Made by a program: the position numbers and the translations under genes. The notes below the pieces were generated by a model that was not told where the DNA came from, ran no database searches, and saw only the letters and a program-made list of their open reading frames with translations. From the NCBI GenBank assembly GCA_946811695.1, contig OX328128.1:80105666-80169665 (forward strand): a DNA stretch of 64,000 nucleotides, written 5' to 3'. Each line of letters begins with the position of its first letter. Position 1 is the stretch's first letter. Shown here one piece after another: positions 36,040-47,824 of this stretch. The DNA comes from Gonocerus acuteangulatus. Its lineage: Eukaryota; Arthropoda; Insecta; Hemiptera; Coreidae.

Positions 36040-36980
36040 TCAGAGTTGGGCAAAATCATAATCTTAATTACGATTACGATTTTAATCACAGACCTGGGAG
36101 ATGTGATTACGATTACAATTATTGCCTTAATTACAAGTGATTGTGATTACACTTGTAATCACACATTTTGTTATAATTACACTCGTAATCACAACATTTA
36201 CGACTGTAATCTCAGCTGCTTCTGTGATTATGCCTGTAATTATAACTATTTTTTCTGTGATTACAACTGAAATCACAATTTTTTTCTGTGATTATAAATC
36301 TAATCATAAACCTTCTGTGAATATGAACATAATCACATCTTTTTCTGTAATTACGACTGAAAAGTCCCAATCTCTAATTGGAAAATTATTCGCCTCAAGA
36401 TAATAAGTGTCGTAGATATGAAGAGTTGAGACTCTTTTATCTGTTGGTATTTTTTCCTTTTTTTTTATTTCTTTCAAGCCCACTGACATTTAAGGTGCAG
36501 CGAGGAATTTTCTCTATGAGATGAGAAAATTCCTGCCGCCGGTGGGATTTGAACTCACCATCTCCCGCATGAGAATCTAAGGCATTAGCCAGTAGACCAT
36601 CCGTTGGTATTACGGTAATTACTGATAACAATCTGGTACTAGTATCCTAATTTATGAAAATAAAAGGCGGGATTACAGTGGTAGTTGCAGAAAAAGTTGG
36701 CATTAAGTTCGTAATCATACAGAGGTTATGATTATGTTCCTAATCACAGAATGGTTATGATTACAGCTGTAATTACAGAAAACAATTTGTGATTACAGTT
36801 GTAATTACAGGCTTAATCACAGAAAAATGTTGTGATTATGAGTGTAATTAATTATAACCAAAGGTATGATTACAAGTGTAATCGTGATCACTTGTAATTG
36901 TAATGATATCTCCAGGGTCGGTGATTATAATTGTAATCACAATCACATCTTGATCGTAATTATGATTATGCCCAACTCTG
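36040..36980. mobile_element. GTGATTAC-motif element 1 (hAT-like ends)
   Basis: CAGAGTTGGGCAAAATCATA at 36040 and the inverse GATTATGCCCAACTCTG at the right are CAG-type hAT termini. The whole interior is built of imperfect units of about 32 bp in which TGTGATTACA meets TGTAATCACA. The right half is the inverse of the left, so the element is an inverted repeat made of inverted repeats. A family-B SINE is inserted at 36480-36606. Confidence 0.8.
36480..36606 (-). mobile_element. tRNA-derived SINE, family B, copy 2 (minus, truncated)
   Basis: Inverse of the family head: the B-box is read as GGTTCAAATCC-like, with TTAGATTCTCATGCGGGAGA and GAGATGAGAAAATTCCTGCC. Inserted in the centre of the GTGATTAC element. 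Confidence 0.82.
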
Positions 36981-37756
36981 GTCTTGACTCAATCTCGGTA
37001 TCATCGTAAGACTTATGACTGTAAAATGAATTCCAAAACATACTCGTATAAAAAAATATAACAAGACACTCTCTAAACTCATTTCTCTCTGCATTTCAAT
37101 CAAGTTAACTTTATTACAATGCCTTAAAATATATACAATCCAATTCTTGAATTCCCAACCACTGAAATGAAAAATATATCTGGTACATAAACACTTACAA
37201 AACTAGCATATCACTAAAATAGTTTAAATTCTCTGTAAAGGGAGAGATGCCTTCCAGCCATTACGACAAATCCGATATCTTCCAGTCAAAATGTCAGAGA
37301 AACAATCGAAACGGTACACCTCTAAATATTTATTGAAACATTAATGGTACATTTATTAACTTATTTAATCTTATGCAGTAAATTAGATTGCACACACGAT
37401 ATAAAAACACATCTTTGTTTTTTATGCTTACCGTACTTGTTATTGTGTTTGTGGTTTTGAAAACCACAACTAACAATAGATATAAAATCTTAAATATTTA
37501 AAAGTTTACAATTAACTAATAGTATTTATGTTTGTACTACAATTTATGATTTATGTTTGTAAAAAGAGCAATAAACATAACAATTAATTCCCAATAAAAA
37601 TAATTCAAATAAAAATTTTCAGTTCAAATACGATTAATCACAGTTCTACGTAGAGTAATGAGATGAAGAAGCAGAGGAAGAGCTCAGAGGTAAGTAGATT
37701 CTCCTGAAATCATATACAGAAAGATTATTAATTTTATTTTTTTTATTTTTACTTCT
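36981..37756. other. Intergenic, no feature seen
   Basis: AT-rich, without recognisable coding or repeat content. Confidence 0.55.
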
Positions 37757-37927
37757 TTTCTTTACAGCGCATCGATTTCTGGGCCATTAGCATGGACATC
37801 CCTAGGCAGCAAGGAATTTTCTCAACAAGCTGTGAGATGAGAAAATTCCTGCCATTGGTGGGACTCGAACTCATCATCTCCCGCATGAGAATCTAAGGTG
37901 TTAGCCACTAGACCACGGGGAGACCCA
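37757..37927 (-). mobile_element. tRNA-derived SINE, family B, copy 3 (minus)
   Basis: Read on the minus strand it starts GGTCTCCCCGTGGTCTAGTG and has a B-box GAGTTCGAGTCC, the GAGAAAATTCCTTGCTGCC body and a tail with CTAATGGCCCAG. Confidence 0.88.
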
Positions 37928-38186
37928 GAAAGATTATTAATGGTAATATAGAACACACTACAATTCTACTTATACTCTTCACTAAATCCATTCACCCTTT
38001 TCAAATAAAATTGTGGGAGTGAATGGGGGGAACTTAACTCAAAATTCACTCTTAAAGAATAGCGACTATAGCCTGTTCAGATTGTCGGAAGAAGTTTAAT
38101 AGTGCACGCAGAGTGTCTACTACTTTTGTTAAAGCCAATTTCATGCCCATTAGAAAGAAAATAATTTCACTTAACAAGAAAAAGCG

Positions 38187-38375
38187 GGGCCTCCTGTGGT
38201 CTAGTGGCTAGCACCTTAGATTCATAAGCGGGAGATGGTGGGTTCGATCCCCACCAGCGGCAGGAATTTTCTCATCTCAGGGCTCGTTGAGAAAATTCCT
38301 GGCTGCACCCTGGATGTCGGCTCTAATGGCCTAGGTATGTCGATGCACTGTTAAAAAAAAAAAAAAAAAAAAAAA
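38187..38375 (+). mobile_element. tRNA-derived SINE, family B, copy 4
   Basis: Nearly full copy: GTGGTCTAGTGGCTAGCACC, B-box GGGTTCGATCCCC, CTCGTTGAGAAAATTCCTGG, tail CTCTAATGGCCTAGG, poly-A. Nested in hAT-like copy B. Confidence 0.92.
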
Positions 38376-38929
38376 GAAAGAGCCTTAACTTTTAGCTTAA
38401 AATTATTAGCAAAAATAAATAATATGTACATCATATCGTACTAGTATTTCTAAAGTGACAAAACTCAACAATCAGTGTTTTGCAGTTAAGACTATGAAAG
38501 AAATTGGTAAATATCTCTTTATCAACCATAAAAAATGTATGAAACTAGCTTCAGAGCTTGTACACCAGAGGGCATTTCCCCCTGTGTCACTCTTCCTGTC
38601 TTAATGCTATTCCTCCTACATAGGCAAGAGTGACACATTTTCAGTTGTGTCACTTTAGAAATACTAGTGCAATATGTTAAATAGGATAGTTACATTAATT
38701 TTAAAAGTGGAGATACGATGATACTAAAAATTTTACCATGACTATGGAATTAGAAGCCTAAAAAATATTGAACAATGGTAGCAGAATTCAAAATTTCTAA
38801 AAATATTTATTGTCAATGTACAAAATTTAGTAAATTAAAGTGTACAAAATCTCAATATTTATGTCTGCATGAAAAACTCTGAATATGGATAAATAAAAAT
38901 ATATGTAAATAATGGATTTCACAGGCACA

Positions 38930-39470
38930 CAAAAAACAAAAAGTGGTATTTTCCAAAGACGCCATACGTATATTCTAATGTATTTTGACAAGCTGAATCC
39001 AAATCCGGAGTCTGTTTCACTCCAGCACATCAGGTAGGGCATTTGAAGGTCAAATTTCGAATAAAGTCGTTTAAGAAGAAATAACTAGAGCTTCCATGTT
39101 TTTGAGGGTCGCTGAATTCGAATCCGAGGTATGTTTCACCCCATCGGCGCAAAATCATGGTCATTTCAAGGACTAATAATGTCTATTTTGCAAGAAATGA
39201 ATCATGAAATTCAGTTTTTTTTTTTTTTTTTTTTTTTTTACAAAACATATTATTGGATTGGAATCAGCGACCCTCAAAACCATAGGGGACTTAGAAATAA
39301 CCTCTAGTTATTTCTTCGAAATTTGACCTTCAAATACTCTTAAACCTGACATACTGGGGTCGAACAGACTCCGGATTTGGATTCAGCGTGTCGAAATACA
39401 TAAGAATATATGTATGGCGTCTTTGGAAAATACCACTTTTTGTTTTTTGTGTAATTGATGTGTAAATGCC
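38930..39470. mobile_element. Foldback MITE, about 200-bp arms, nested in copy B
   Basis: AAAACAAAAAGTGGTATTTT through CCAAATCCGGAGTCTGTT and GAGGGTCGCTGAATTCGAAT at the left is mirrored at 39240-39460. The short centre holds a T-run. Confidence 0.88.
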
Positions 39471-39676
39471 TACAACTAAGGAATCTAACAGAGGTGGTGG
39501 GGAGGATGTTAGAATTGAGTCACCGTACAAAAACGGTGGCAATTAGGAATTTGTGGAAGTCTCGGGATTATGATAAACTCAGGTAAAACTGAAATTTCAT
39601 GAAATGGCTTCAAAATTAATAACTTTTTCGTGCTCTATTTTCAATTTCAGGACGTTTTCGTGCAGTAGACACCCTG

Positions 39677-40228
39677 GCATGTGAGAACTTCTGAGGAAAA
39701 TTCCCTTTTGGTTCAACCATTTACAAAGCTGAATGATCTGTAAAGAATACTCTAACCTAAAATTAAAAAAGTAATTAATCTCAATAAATTGTCTTACCTT
39801 CCAGAGATCTACCTTGTAATTTTAAAGGATGAGTTTAATGTCAGCTGTAGTCATCAGCTTAGATAACAAAGACCAACAAACAAATTCTTTTTGAAAACTT
39901 TTTTTACTTTAATAGTTGATCTTTATAGATTTTAATGAGCTGAGCCCAAATCTAGCCTTAGTTGCGTTGTATTAGCCATAGTTTTGCAGAAATTTGCTTT
40001 TGATTATGTAGTATAAAACCCCTTTATGGCATGCGGTAAAATTAATCAAACGCTGTGTTATATCATTGGCGTGGTTTGTATTTAGAGTGGGCTACTTAAA
40101 ACAGTGATATAATACAAGTGTCAGTTGTCCGCTGGAAATGGTTAATACTTTCTTTCTCTTTTTTCCTTTCTAACTTCTTGTGTAGCTTTTTCTTTAATGA
40201 GTTTGCGGATACCTTTTAACAAAATATC
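39677..40228. other. Intergenic, no feature seen
   Basis: No gene or clear repeat was recognised. Confidence 0.5.
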
Positions 40229-40229
40229 C

Positions 40230-40726
40230 AGTATTAGGCACAAACCATAATTAAGATTACGATTATAATCACAGTCTTTTGAGATGTGATTACAATTATG
40301 ATTATAGTCAATGACTGTGGAGATGTCAATACACATCTGTGTACTGTGATTAAAATCGTAAATACAAAAGTGATTACACTAGTAATCACGTCTGATTATA
40401 ATTTCACTAATAATCACAACATTTTTTTTCTGTAATTTCAACAGTGATCACAACTTTTCATGCATTAGCCACTAGGCCAAGGGGAGACCCTACAGTTGTT
40501 TTTGCAGAACAAAATTGTAATTACAGTTGTAAAAATAGAAAAAATAGTTGTGATTACTTTCATAATCACAGAAAAAAAAAAAGTTGTGATTACATGTGTA
40601 ATTATAATCAAAGGTGTGATTACGCCTGTAATCGTAATCACTCTTATAATTATGATTATATTCGTAATCATAATCACATGTCGAAAAGTTGTGATTATAA
40701 TCGTAATTATGATTATGCTCAACACT
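40230..40726. mobile_element. GTGATTAC-motif element 2
   Basis: The left end CAGTATTAGGCACAAACC and the right inverse ATTATGCTCAACACTG bracket dozens of GTGATTAC and GTAATCAC motifs in both orientations. A 28-bp piece of a family-B SINE head (40464-40491, minus) lies inside. The overlapping ORFs on both strands are artefacts of the motif array. Confidence 0.78.
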
Positions 40727-40849
40727 GGGCTCGACAACAGCCTACATTTTTAACATTTTGGCTGCAATAGTAACATATTCAGTTTTTTTTTTTTTTTTTT
40801 TCATTTCCCATGATCTTTAAATGATATGCATGTTTCTTCCTAATTTGAG

Positions 40850-41595
40850 GCAATTGTGGATTCAAAATTAAAGTCAATCATCACTTTTTTAATATCAGGT
40901 CCAATGATACCTTCTTTTAGTTTATATGGTCCATGTTTAGGCAAAGCCTTTAAAAACTATTTCTTGATGCCTAACTTATACATAGAAGTGATAGGAGTTT
41001 TTTTGGATCTACCATGTTTTTGTGTTGAATTTTCTTCACACAAGAATGTTTTAAGGACTCCATAAGCCAATTCTTTCTCTGCACCAATGTTGATACCTAG
41101 CCCTACTGTCCCATTCACACAAGAAACATGGAAATTTGTAAAAAACATCTTGCAGACCTAGGAGCATACTTTTAAATCACCACATATCATCCAACCATGA
41201 CCAGAATAGCCTATTTTATTGAACTCTATTTCTAGCTTTCTTTCAAATGTACCGAATGGCTAACAGTCGTTACGTACATGTTACTATTATGTAATTAAAC
41301 AGTGTTTGAACTAGTTTTGGATGAATCAATTCCGTATTCAATACCCAACTCATTCATTGAACTGGAAATTTCTGATCAATAAACTAAATCACCTTCTTGT
41401 TAAAAGAACTTGGAAAATTGCTGACCTCTCTTCCTGTGTATATAAATGCTGGTTCAGCTTTTTCATTTATTAAGCGCAGATCCCTAACCGAGGCGTTAAG
41501 GTCGGTCTTAGACAACTTCGGCTCTACATTTTCTGTAATACTTTGGAATTCTTCATCATCATGTCCACCTTACTCCGATTGTATTCTTGGAATTT
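40850..41595 (-). pseudogene. Decayed copy of an arthropod repeat-encoded protein (KFPCFLCEWDSR family)
   Basis: Minus-strand blocks, in order: LSKTDLNASVRDLRLINEKA near 41440-41530, GHGWMICGDLKV near 41190, FYKFPCFLCEWDSRARYQHW near 41080-41140, then SMYKLGIKK and PYKLKEGIIGPDIKKVM near 40860-40980. I know this block order from a large family of uncharacterised, repetitive arthropod proteins that I believe are transposon-derived. Frameshifts, stops and missing parts show it is dead. No terminal repeats could be tied to it. Confidence 0.7.
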
Positions 41596-41768
41596 AGTTA
41601 CCTTTTATTGACCTTTAAATCTATATATGATTTGAAAATCACTGAGGAATTGTATTCACCACTTCTACAAAGGATTGTAGCACTGGCTCTGGAGTTCAAG
41701 CAATTATATGTTCTTCTCAAGAGAACTAAACTATGTTACAGAGCCAAACCCTATGCGTGAATTTTATA

Positions 41769-42126
41769 CAGTAAACTTCCTCTAATCCGGCGCGGCAGGG
41801 GTGTCAAGGCCAAACATGAAAAGTGCACCTCTTCAGTTCTTATCCATCTATTCCACAAAATCCCCAACCCAACTTTGGTGCCCGGAGGGGTCGTAGAAAA
41901 ATTCCCCGAAACCTCTGTGATCAAATATGTACTTGTTGCCAGTTCAGTTTATAGCTTTCGACTGAGGCAGTATAATTCAGCGTGCAATTTTATTTTACTG
42001 ATTTTACATTGAATATGTACTAGTCTAATAGTCTACATTTCATTTAATTTTCACCTCTATCCATTTGCATCCGATAATCCGGTATGCTTCAAGCCCCGAA
42101 TGTGCCGGATTAAAGGAAGTTTACTG
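41769..42126. mobile_element. Pogo/Tigger-like MITE (358 bp)
   Basis: CAGTAAACTTCCTCTAATCC at the left is mirrored by GGATTAAAGGAAGTTTACTG at the right. TA precedes the left end. No transposase. Confidence 0.85.
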
Positions 42127-42483
42127 CACTTGCATCTACATGTAAGTACAAACTAAATGGAGGTTCCAAAAGATGTTTATCTTAAAATACTTGTTTCTGG
42201 CTTATTTGTATTTTGGATCAGATTATACAAGATGTAAATAAATTGTTTTTTTGTTGTCATTTTTCTCTTAATCCTCGGCATTTGTTACCAGCGGTAAGAT
42301 TTTCTAAATTTCACAATTTCAGCCAGCTTCTTCAGGTGGCTTATGAAGTTTTCAGCTAACAAACAATAACCCAGATGACATACCACAAGGGGATGGAGTG
42401 AAAATACACGCTTGTTTGTTTATTGACCATTGATATTACGCAGGAAGATAATGTCAGGGTTAAGGTCAAGGGTAATAAAACTA

Positions 42484-42901
42484 CAGTAGAACGCCGATTA
42501 TTGGAACACCAATTATCCGAATCGAATCCCTAAAGCGCAAACGGGCGGCAAAACAAAGATGCCTGCAACACGACGACAGACGAGGATGCGGTACAGATTT
42601 TTTTTATTGTAGTCTATGCCATTATGGCATTTTTGCAGTTGGACTACCTAAAACCCATACCAATAGTTCATTTTTATAAGCAATCTAGGGGTAAAGATAA
42701 GTAATGTTTTAGTTTGTATAAATTTTTCTGTAATGTATTAATTAATTTGTGTTGAAAGTACTTTGGAACATTAATAAATCATATTTTACAATGTAATATT
42801 ATCATTTCTTTTTTATTACAATTACATGTCCAAATATCTGAATTTTCGATTACCCAAAGCACCCCTGATCCCAATTAATTTAGATAATCAGCGTTCTATT
42901 A
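42484..42901. mobile_element. Pogo/Tigger-like MITE (418 bp)
   Basis: CAGTAGAACGCCGATTATTG at the left and GATAATCAGCGTTCTATTA at the right, each flanked by TA, as expected for Tc1/mariner-pogo elements. Confidence 0.85.
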
Positions 42902-43038
42902 TACATTGTTTAGATAAAAAAAAATGAGTATTATTTTAGCCGATGTTTCAGCTTGGGAAATAATCTCATCAGCCTTTCAAACATTTTTCACATTATAAAA
43001 ACATCCCGTTTCAAATCCACATCTACTCGATAAAATAT

Positions 43039-43625
43039 ATCCCAAAAAAACATAAATGTGAAATAGAGGCCAAGTTCCTCCCCCACAAAGAAACACTCCC
43101 TTCCCCAAAAAGCGAGAAATATCTCCTCCTAAAACCCCCAAAAAACGCCTTACCATCCTACACTCCAAAAAAAGTAGTACGAGTTGGTGTATTAGGTGTA
43201 CCATATTTTCAACCAAAAATATTTGCCAATACAAGAGATGATACAAGAAAGAAATGTCCAAGTTCATTACTTAAAAGACCTCGTAATTACTTACTAAGAA
43301 GAGTAAAGACACTTCAACTGACCTTTAAAAACAACAATAAAAATACTTATATCCATTTACTAAAATATCACATTCCTCAACCAGGTATATTCTTAAACTT
43401 GGCAATGTTTAGTTTTTCTCTAAAGATAATTTCGGCACAAAAAAAACATTGCCAAGTTCAAGAATATACCTGATTGAGGAAAGTGATATTTTAGTAACTG
43501 GATAGGATGGTAAGGCGTTTTTTGGGGGTTTTAGGAGGAGATATTTCTCGCTTTTTGGGGAAGGGAGTGTTTCTTTGTGGGGGAGGAACTTGGCCTCTAT
43601 TTCACATTTATGTTTTTTTTGGGAT
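43039..43625. mobile_element. Two-level foldback element (587 bp)
   Basis: Outer arms of about 120 bp (43041-43160 and 43502-43623) carry CATAAATGTGAAATAGAGGC and CCTTCCCCAAAAAGCGAGAA and their inverse. A second inverted pair lies inside (43351-43410 and 43444-43503, with AAACTTGGCAATGTTT). Two ORFs on this stretch only reflect the palindrome. Confidence 0.9.
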
Positions 43626-43845
43626 CTCATTACTTTTTTCTAAGTATTAAATAAAATTTAGTTGCCACATACCTACTGGCTTTTTTACTTCATATAAAAC
43701 CAGGGTCTTTGGGTTTGTGATCCTAAACTTTGTAATTTAGATGACTTTGAAAAACTTAGTATCTGCTTTCAAGCATATTATACATTTAACCCTTACGACT
43801 TTATTTACAACATTTAAGAAAGAAGTCACACGTGTTGTTGTTAAG

Positions 43846-44705
43846 ATGCATCAAAATATTTCTTAAAACATCAAATATAGGTTCTCCTTACCAAGACGAT
43901 TCATTTGATAGCCCACATGATGGGTTTCAGAAGGAATGATGGCATTTCGATGGAACAAAAAGTAGAAAACGTCATAGGTAATAAGACTCTCCCATATCAA
44001 GACCTACCTGCGTGCCAAGTTTGGTCAAAATAGGCCAAACGGTGTGAATTTGTGTAAGGAGCGAACATGCAGACAGACAGCTGAAAGACCTTTTTTACCT
44101 ATCCTAGTGCATTCCCCGTATCAAGACCCACCTGTGTACAAGTTTGGTAAAAATAGGCCAAACGGTGTGAATTTGTGTAAGGAATGAGCATGCAGACAGG
44201 CAGCTGAAAGACCTTTTTTACCTATCCTAGTGCATTCCCCGGACCAAGACCTACCTGTGTGCCAAGTTTGGTCAAAATCGGTCAAACGGTGTGAATTTGT
44301 GTAAGGAACAAACATGGAGACAGACAGCTGATAGACGATTTTGGCCTAGCCTATGACACTACCCGGATAAAGACCTACCTGTGTACCATGTTTGGTCAAA
44401 ATCGGTGAAATCGTGTGGATTTGTATAAGGAATAAACAGTTAGGCAAACAGCTGATAGATGATATTGAACTAGCCTATGATTCTCCCCGTATCAAGACCC
44501 ATCTGTGTCCCAAGTTTGGTCAAAATCGATCAAACGGTTCAGATTTATATAAGGAACAAACATACAGACAGACAGCTGCTGTACGATTTTTACCAAGCCT
44601 ATATGCGCCTAAATGTTTCTTAAAACATCAAATATAGGTTCTTCATACCGAGACGATTCATTTGATACCCCACATCATGGGTTTCGGACGAAATGATGGG
44701 TTTAC
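43846..44705. repeat. 124-bp minisatellite bounded by a direct repeat
   Basis: About five units with GCCAAGTTTGGTCAAAATCG, AAACGGTGTGAATTTGTG and ACAGACAGCTG, phase points at 44041, 44164, 44288, 44411 and 44536. About 100 bp on each side (43846-43945 and 44606-44705) are direct repeats (CTTAAAACATCAAATATAGG, AGACGATTCATTTGATA). Confidence 0.88.
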
Positions 44706-45925
44706 GAAGGAAGTACAAAACTGGCACGCCCCCGCCCCGGAAGCAGCGTCAAACACAACTTTTCAGGATTTTTCGATTTTTTCCTTTAATAACACCTTAA
44801 AATCTATCATCCTGCAAACTTTCAAGTCTCTAGCATTATGGGAAGTGCCTAATAATTTTGATGAGTGAGTGAGTCCTATAAATCCCGATTTTCGATCGCT
44901 TATATCTCAGAAACTATTCGATGTAGAATTATGACAATTTCCAGTTTTACTTACATCTAGTAGTATAATACCTCTGTGAAATTTCATAACTTTATCTTTA
45001 CCTGGTTGAAAGTTATGAGAGAGTAAAAATCGGCTCTAAGACCTCCTGTAATATACAAACAGTATGCTTAGGCCGGAACTTGGCCTGGCGCACTACCGTG
45101 CGCCTAGACCTATCATTCTAAACATTTAACTTTATGACACAGCATTTCACCTTTGAGCTTCTAGCCCATTCAGTAGGTGGTCTAAATACTCATGCCCCCC
45201 CCAACCTAACCCTGATCCCAGACAATCCAGATTCAAAAATGATTGCATGCCCATGGGGTGTAGGTTCTCCTTTTACTCCAGTAGTTCACTTATTACCTTG
45301 TATTAGCATAAATATGCTTTAGCAATGACTAAACTGAAAAAAAAAAAAAAAAAAATGTTACAAAAAGTGTCTGCTGGCGTTTGCACATGCGGTAGCCATG
45401 TACGAAAAAGAAGGCTGTATGTTATACAGTACATTACATAGGTTTGTTGGTTGGACCTAAAGCATACTTATGTTCCTGAATTTGAGCAGAAGGGTCAAAA
45501 CAAATTAATTTTTTATTCATTCAGTATATATTTTTATGATACCTATCCTGCTTTAGTTTTAAATCTCTAGCTATCTGCCTTTAATTTATTGTAACTTTTT
45601 TTTCAGTTAATTATAATTAACGTTAAAATTTAAATAAATAATTGTAACAAATATTTATTATTGATTTACTGATTTTTTTTTTATGCAATGGTTCGGTGGC
45701 GATTTGCATTTTCTTCAGTAAGTTTGGGTATAGGGTAATATATATTTAACAGCATTAATCTTCCTCTATGTATAATGTTTTATATTTAATTTTTTTGTTT
45801 ATACAGTATATGTGAGCCACAATTAAAGTATCTTTTTAACCGTTAGAATTATTGCATAACGCAAAGGACTGAAGTTGTAACTCTAATTGAGAACTTTTAG
45901 TTGCATTATTTGTTCATTACTTTGT
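44706..45925. other. Intergenic, no gene seen
   Basis: Includes GC-richer stretches at 44720-45110 that may belong to the same repeat as the minisatellite, then AT-rich sequence. No ORF of note. Confidence 0.45.
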
Positions 45926-46405
45926 CCGTAATCATAGAAAGGTTACAATTACATTCGTAATCACAAAAAGGTTATGATTACAGATGTAATCATAGAATAA
46001 ATTTGTAATTACAATTTGGAGACCCGATGGCCGTGAGGGTTAAGGCGTGAGCACTTAACACTCCATGCCAAAGGTCGTGGGTTCGATTCCCACTACGGGT
46101 GGTGGCTTTTCTTTCGAAAAAAAAAAAAGAAAAGGCATCATCACCCCTATCCTGGCTAGAAAAGGGTGGTAACCTATAGATAACCCGTCCTAAAATAATA
46201 GCATAATCACAGAAACAGCTGTCGTAATTACATAACAATTTTGTGATTATGAGTAATTATAATCAAATATGGATTACAAGTGTAACTGTAATCACTCTTG
46301 TAATTATGATTATAATCCTAATCATATCTCCAGGGTCTGTGATTATAATTGTAATCACATCTTGAAAGCCTGTGATTATAATCGTAATCGTAATTATGAT
46401 TAAGC
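45926..46405. mobile_element. GTGATTAC-motif element 3, interrupted by a SINE
   Basis: Motif array with the right end GATTAAGCCCAACACTG. The left terminus is missing. A family-A SINE splits the array at 46017-46197. Confidence 0.75.
46017..46197 (+). mobile_element. tRNA-derived SINE, family A, copy 4
   Basis: GGAGACCCGATGGCCGTGAG, GGTTCGATTCC B-box, GGTGGTGGCTTTTCTTTC, GGTAACCTATAGATAACCCG. Inserted into GTGATTAC element 3. Confidence 0.92.
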
Positions 46406-47661
46406 CCAACACTGTTGTGCTCCTTTAGATCATAAGCCACTTTTACTATTTTCAATTGTTTTTGCAGGATAATCTGTTTTAAAGCCCAATGGATATAATG
46501 TGAAATCTCTTCTATTAATATAGAGAAAAATTCTGAAACAAAATTTGCCAAATGGGCACAACATGGAATTTGATTCGTGTAAATTTCTCAACTCCCCTTT
46601 GCTCACTAAGAAATCCGTAGAAAAGAGGGAGGTAAATGTATAAGTTACTTCAAAACACCAAATACGCATGCAAAGTGTTTGAAAAGGAAGATACCATCAT
46701 CCAAAAGATAAGATAACCAAAAGGAATGAATCCAAGTAGAGGAGAAGGTGCAAAAAAGAGACAACATATGAAAACAGATACTGTAATACATTAGTTGGAT
46801 TCAACTAAAGTACATATCCAATTTGTATCACATACGTCTAAATTTTCACTTTTAGAAAGACAATAATATCTTATAATACATAGAAATTTCATTGCATTCG
46901 CTTCATACAAAAAGAAAGAAATATATTTAGACAGTATTAAAACTTTTACTGTGAATTATAACAAAACATCACACAGAGTTGTAGATTACACTTAAATCTA
47001 TATATGTATAAAATACATATATACTTAATTATTTATATAAAATGGTTATTACTATAATACAAAATACCATTTTTTTGAGTTGTTACACCTAGTTTGTACA
47101 AGAACACCCGTTCAGACCATAAAATCGTAATGAAATTCCAGTCCTTTTACGAACAGCTGAAAGTGAGTGCAGACTTCTATAAACTCCATTAGACTTCTTC
47201 GCATGTAAAGTTGAAAAGTGTTGCCGCTAAAGATTGATTTTGACTCGCAACGAGAAAACATGAACAAATGGTCTGCACACATTTTCAGCCACGTCATACT
47301 TCCAGTTCGAATAATGGACAATTCACATGTAAAGCCAACAGTGCTTCTTTAAAACTAGAAAATTATGAATTTATTAAACATATAACATGTACAAATATTT
47401 TTCTTACTTTTTTTTTTGTTTTTAATAACTTTTTTACTATCTACAATATTTGATGGGCCTTGGAAAGGCGAATTCATTTTCACATGTTAGTAAATACAAA
47501 GAGATCAATAACATTACTAAAAAAAGTCTTCCAACATACACTGATCAAACCTTCAGACATCACATACCGTACAAAGTGATCAAATTCCTTGTCAATAGAG
47601 TTTTTATTTTATTCAAAGTATACAATATTTCATCAAATTAACTATTGTCTACTAATTTGAG
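46406..47661. other. Intergenic, no gene recognised
   Basis: Short ORFs occur on the minus strand (46430-46669 and 47112-47321) but show no motif I know and no supporting splice context. Confidence 0.45.
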
Positions 47662-47665
47662 TTAA

Positions 47666-47820
47666 CCTCTGGTGTCTATAAAGTGTCTGACAGACACAAG
47701 GGAAATTTTAATGAAGTATGTTGGCAGCAGTGAGCATCTAGAGTCTAGATGCTCACTGCTGCCAAAATACTTCACTAAAATTTCCCTCCTGTCTGTCAGA
47801 CACTTTATATACATCAAGGG
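47666..47820. mobile_element. Palindromic MITE with intact TTAA duplication (155 bp)
   Basis: TTAA at 47662-47665 and 47821-47824 flank a near-perfect hairpin: CCTCTGGTGTCTATAAAGTG to CACTTTATATACATCAAGGG, centre CTAGAGTCTAGATG. A CC-starting TIR and TTAA fit piggyBac-type mobilisation. Other copies at 8303, 7301 and 6459. Confidence 0.92.
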
Positions 47821-47824
47821 TTAA

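Larger units (their letters stand above)
38109..39676 (-). mobile_element. hAT-like element, copy B (1.57 kb), inverted relative to copy A
   Basis: The ends CAGAGTGTCTACTACTTTTG and TTTTCGTGCAGTAGACACCC match copy A in the reverse direction. The interior at 38660-38870 (including GGTAGCAGAATTCAAAATTT) matches the inverse of 33680-33910. A family-B SINE (38187) and a foldback MITE (38930-39470) have inserted into it. Confidence 0.8.

Noticed and set aside
36046..36403. ORFs at 36046, 36137 and 40444-40770
   Set aside because: They translate the GTGATTAC motif arrays; both strands are open for the same reason.
42977..43630. Two minus-strand ORFs at 42977-43267 and 43409-43630 (also 38827-39542)
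   Set aside because: They lie in the arms of foldback elements and mirror each other.
47112..47321. Minus-strand 69-codon ORF as an exon
   Set aside because: Looks less low-complexity than its neighbours but no acceptor, donor or family was found.
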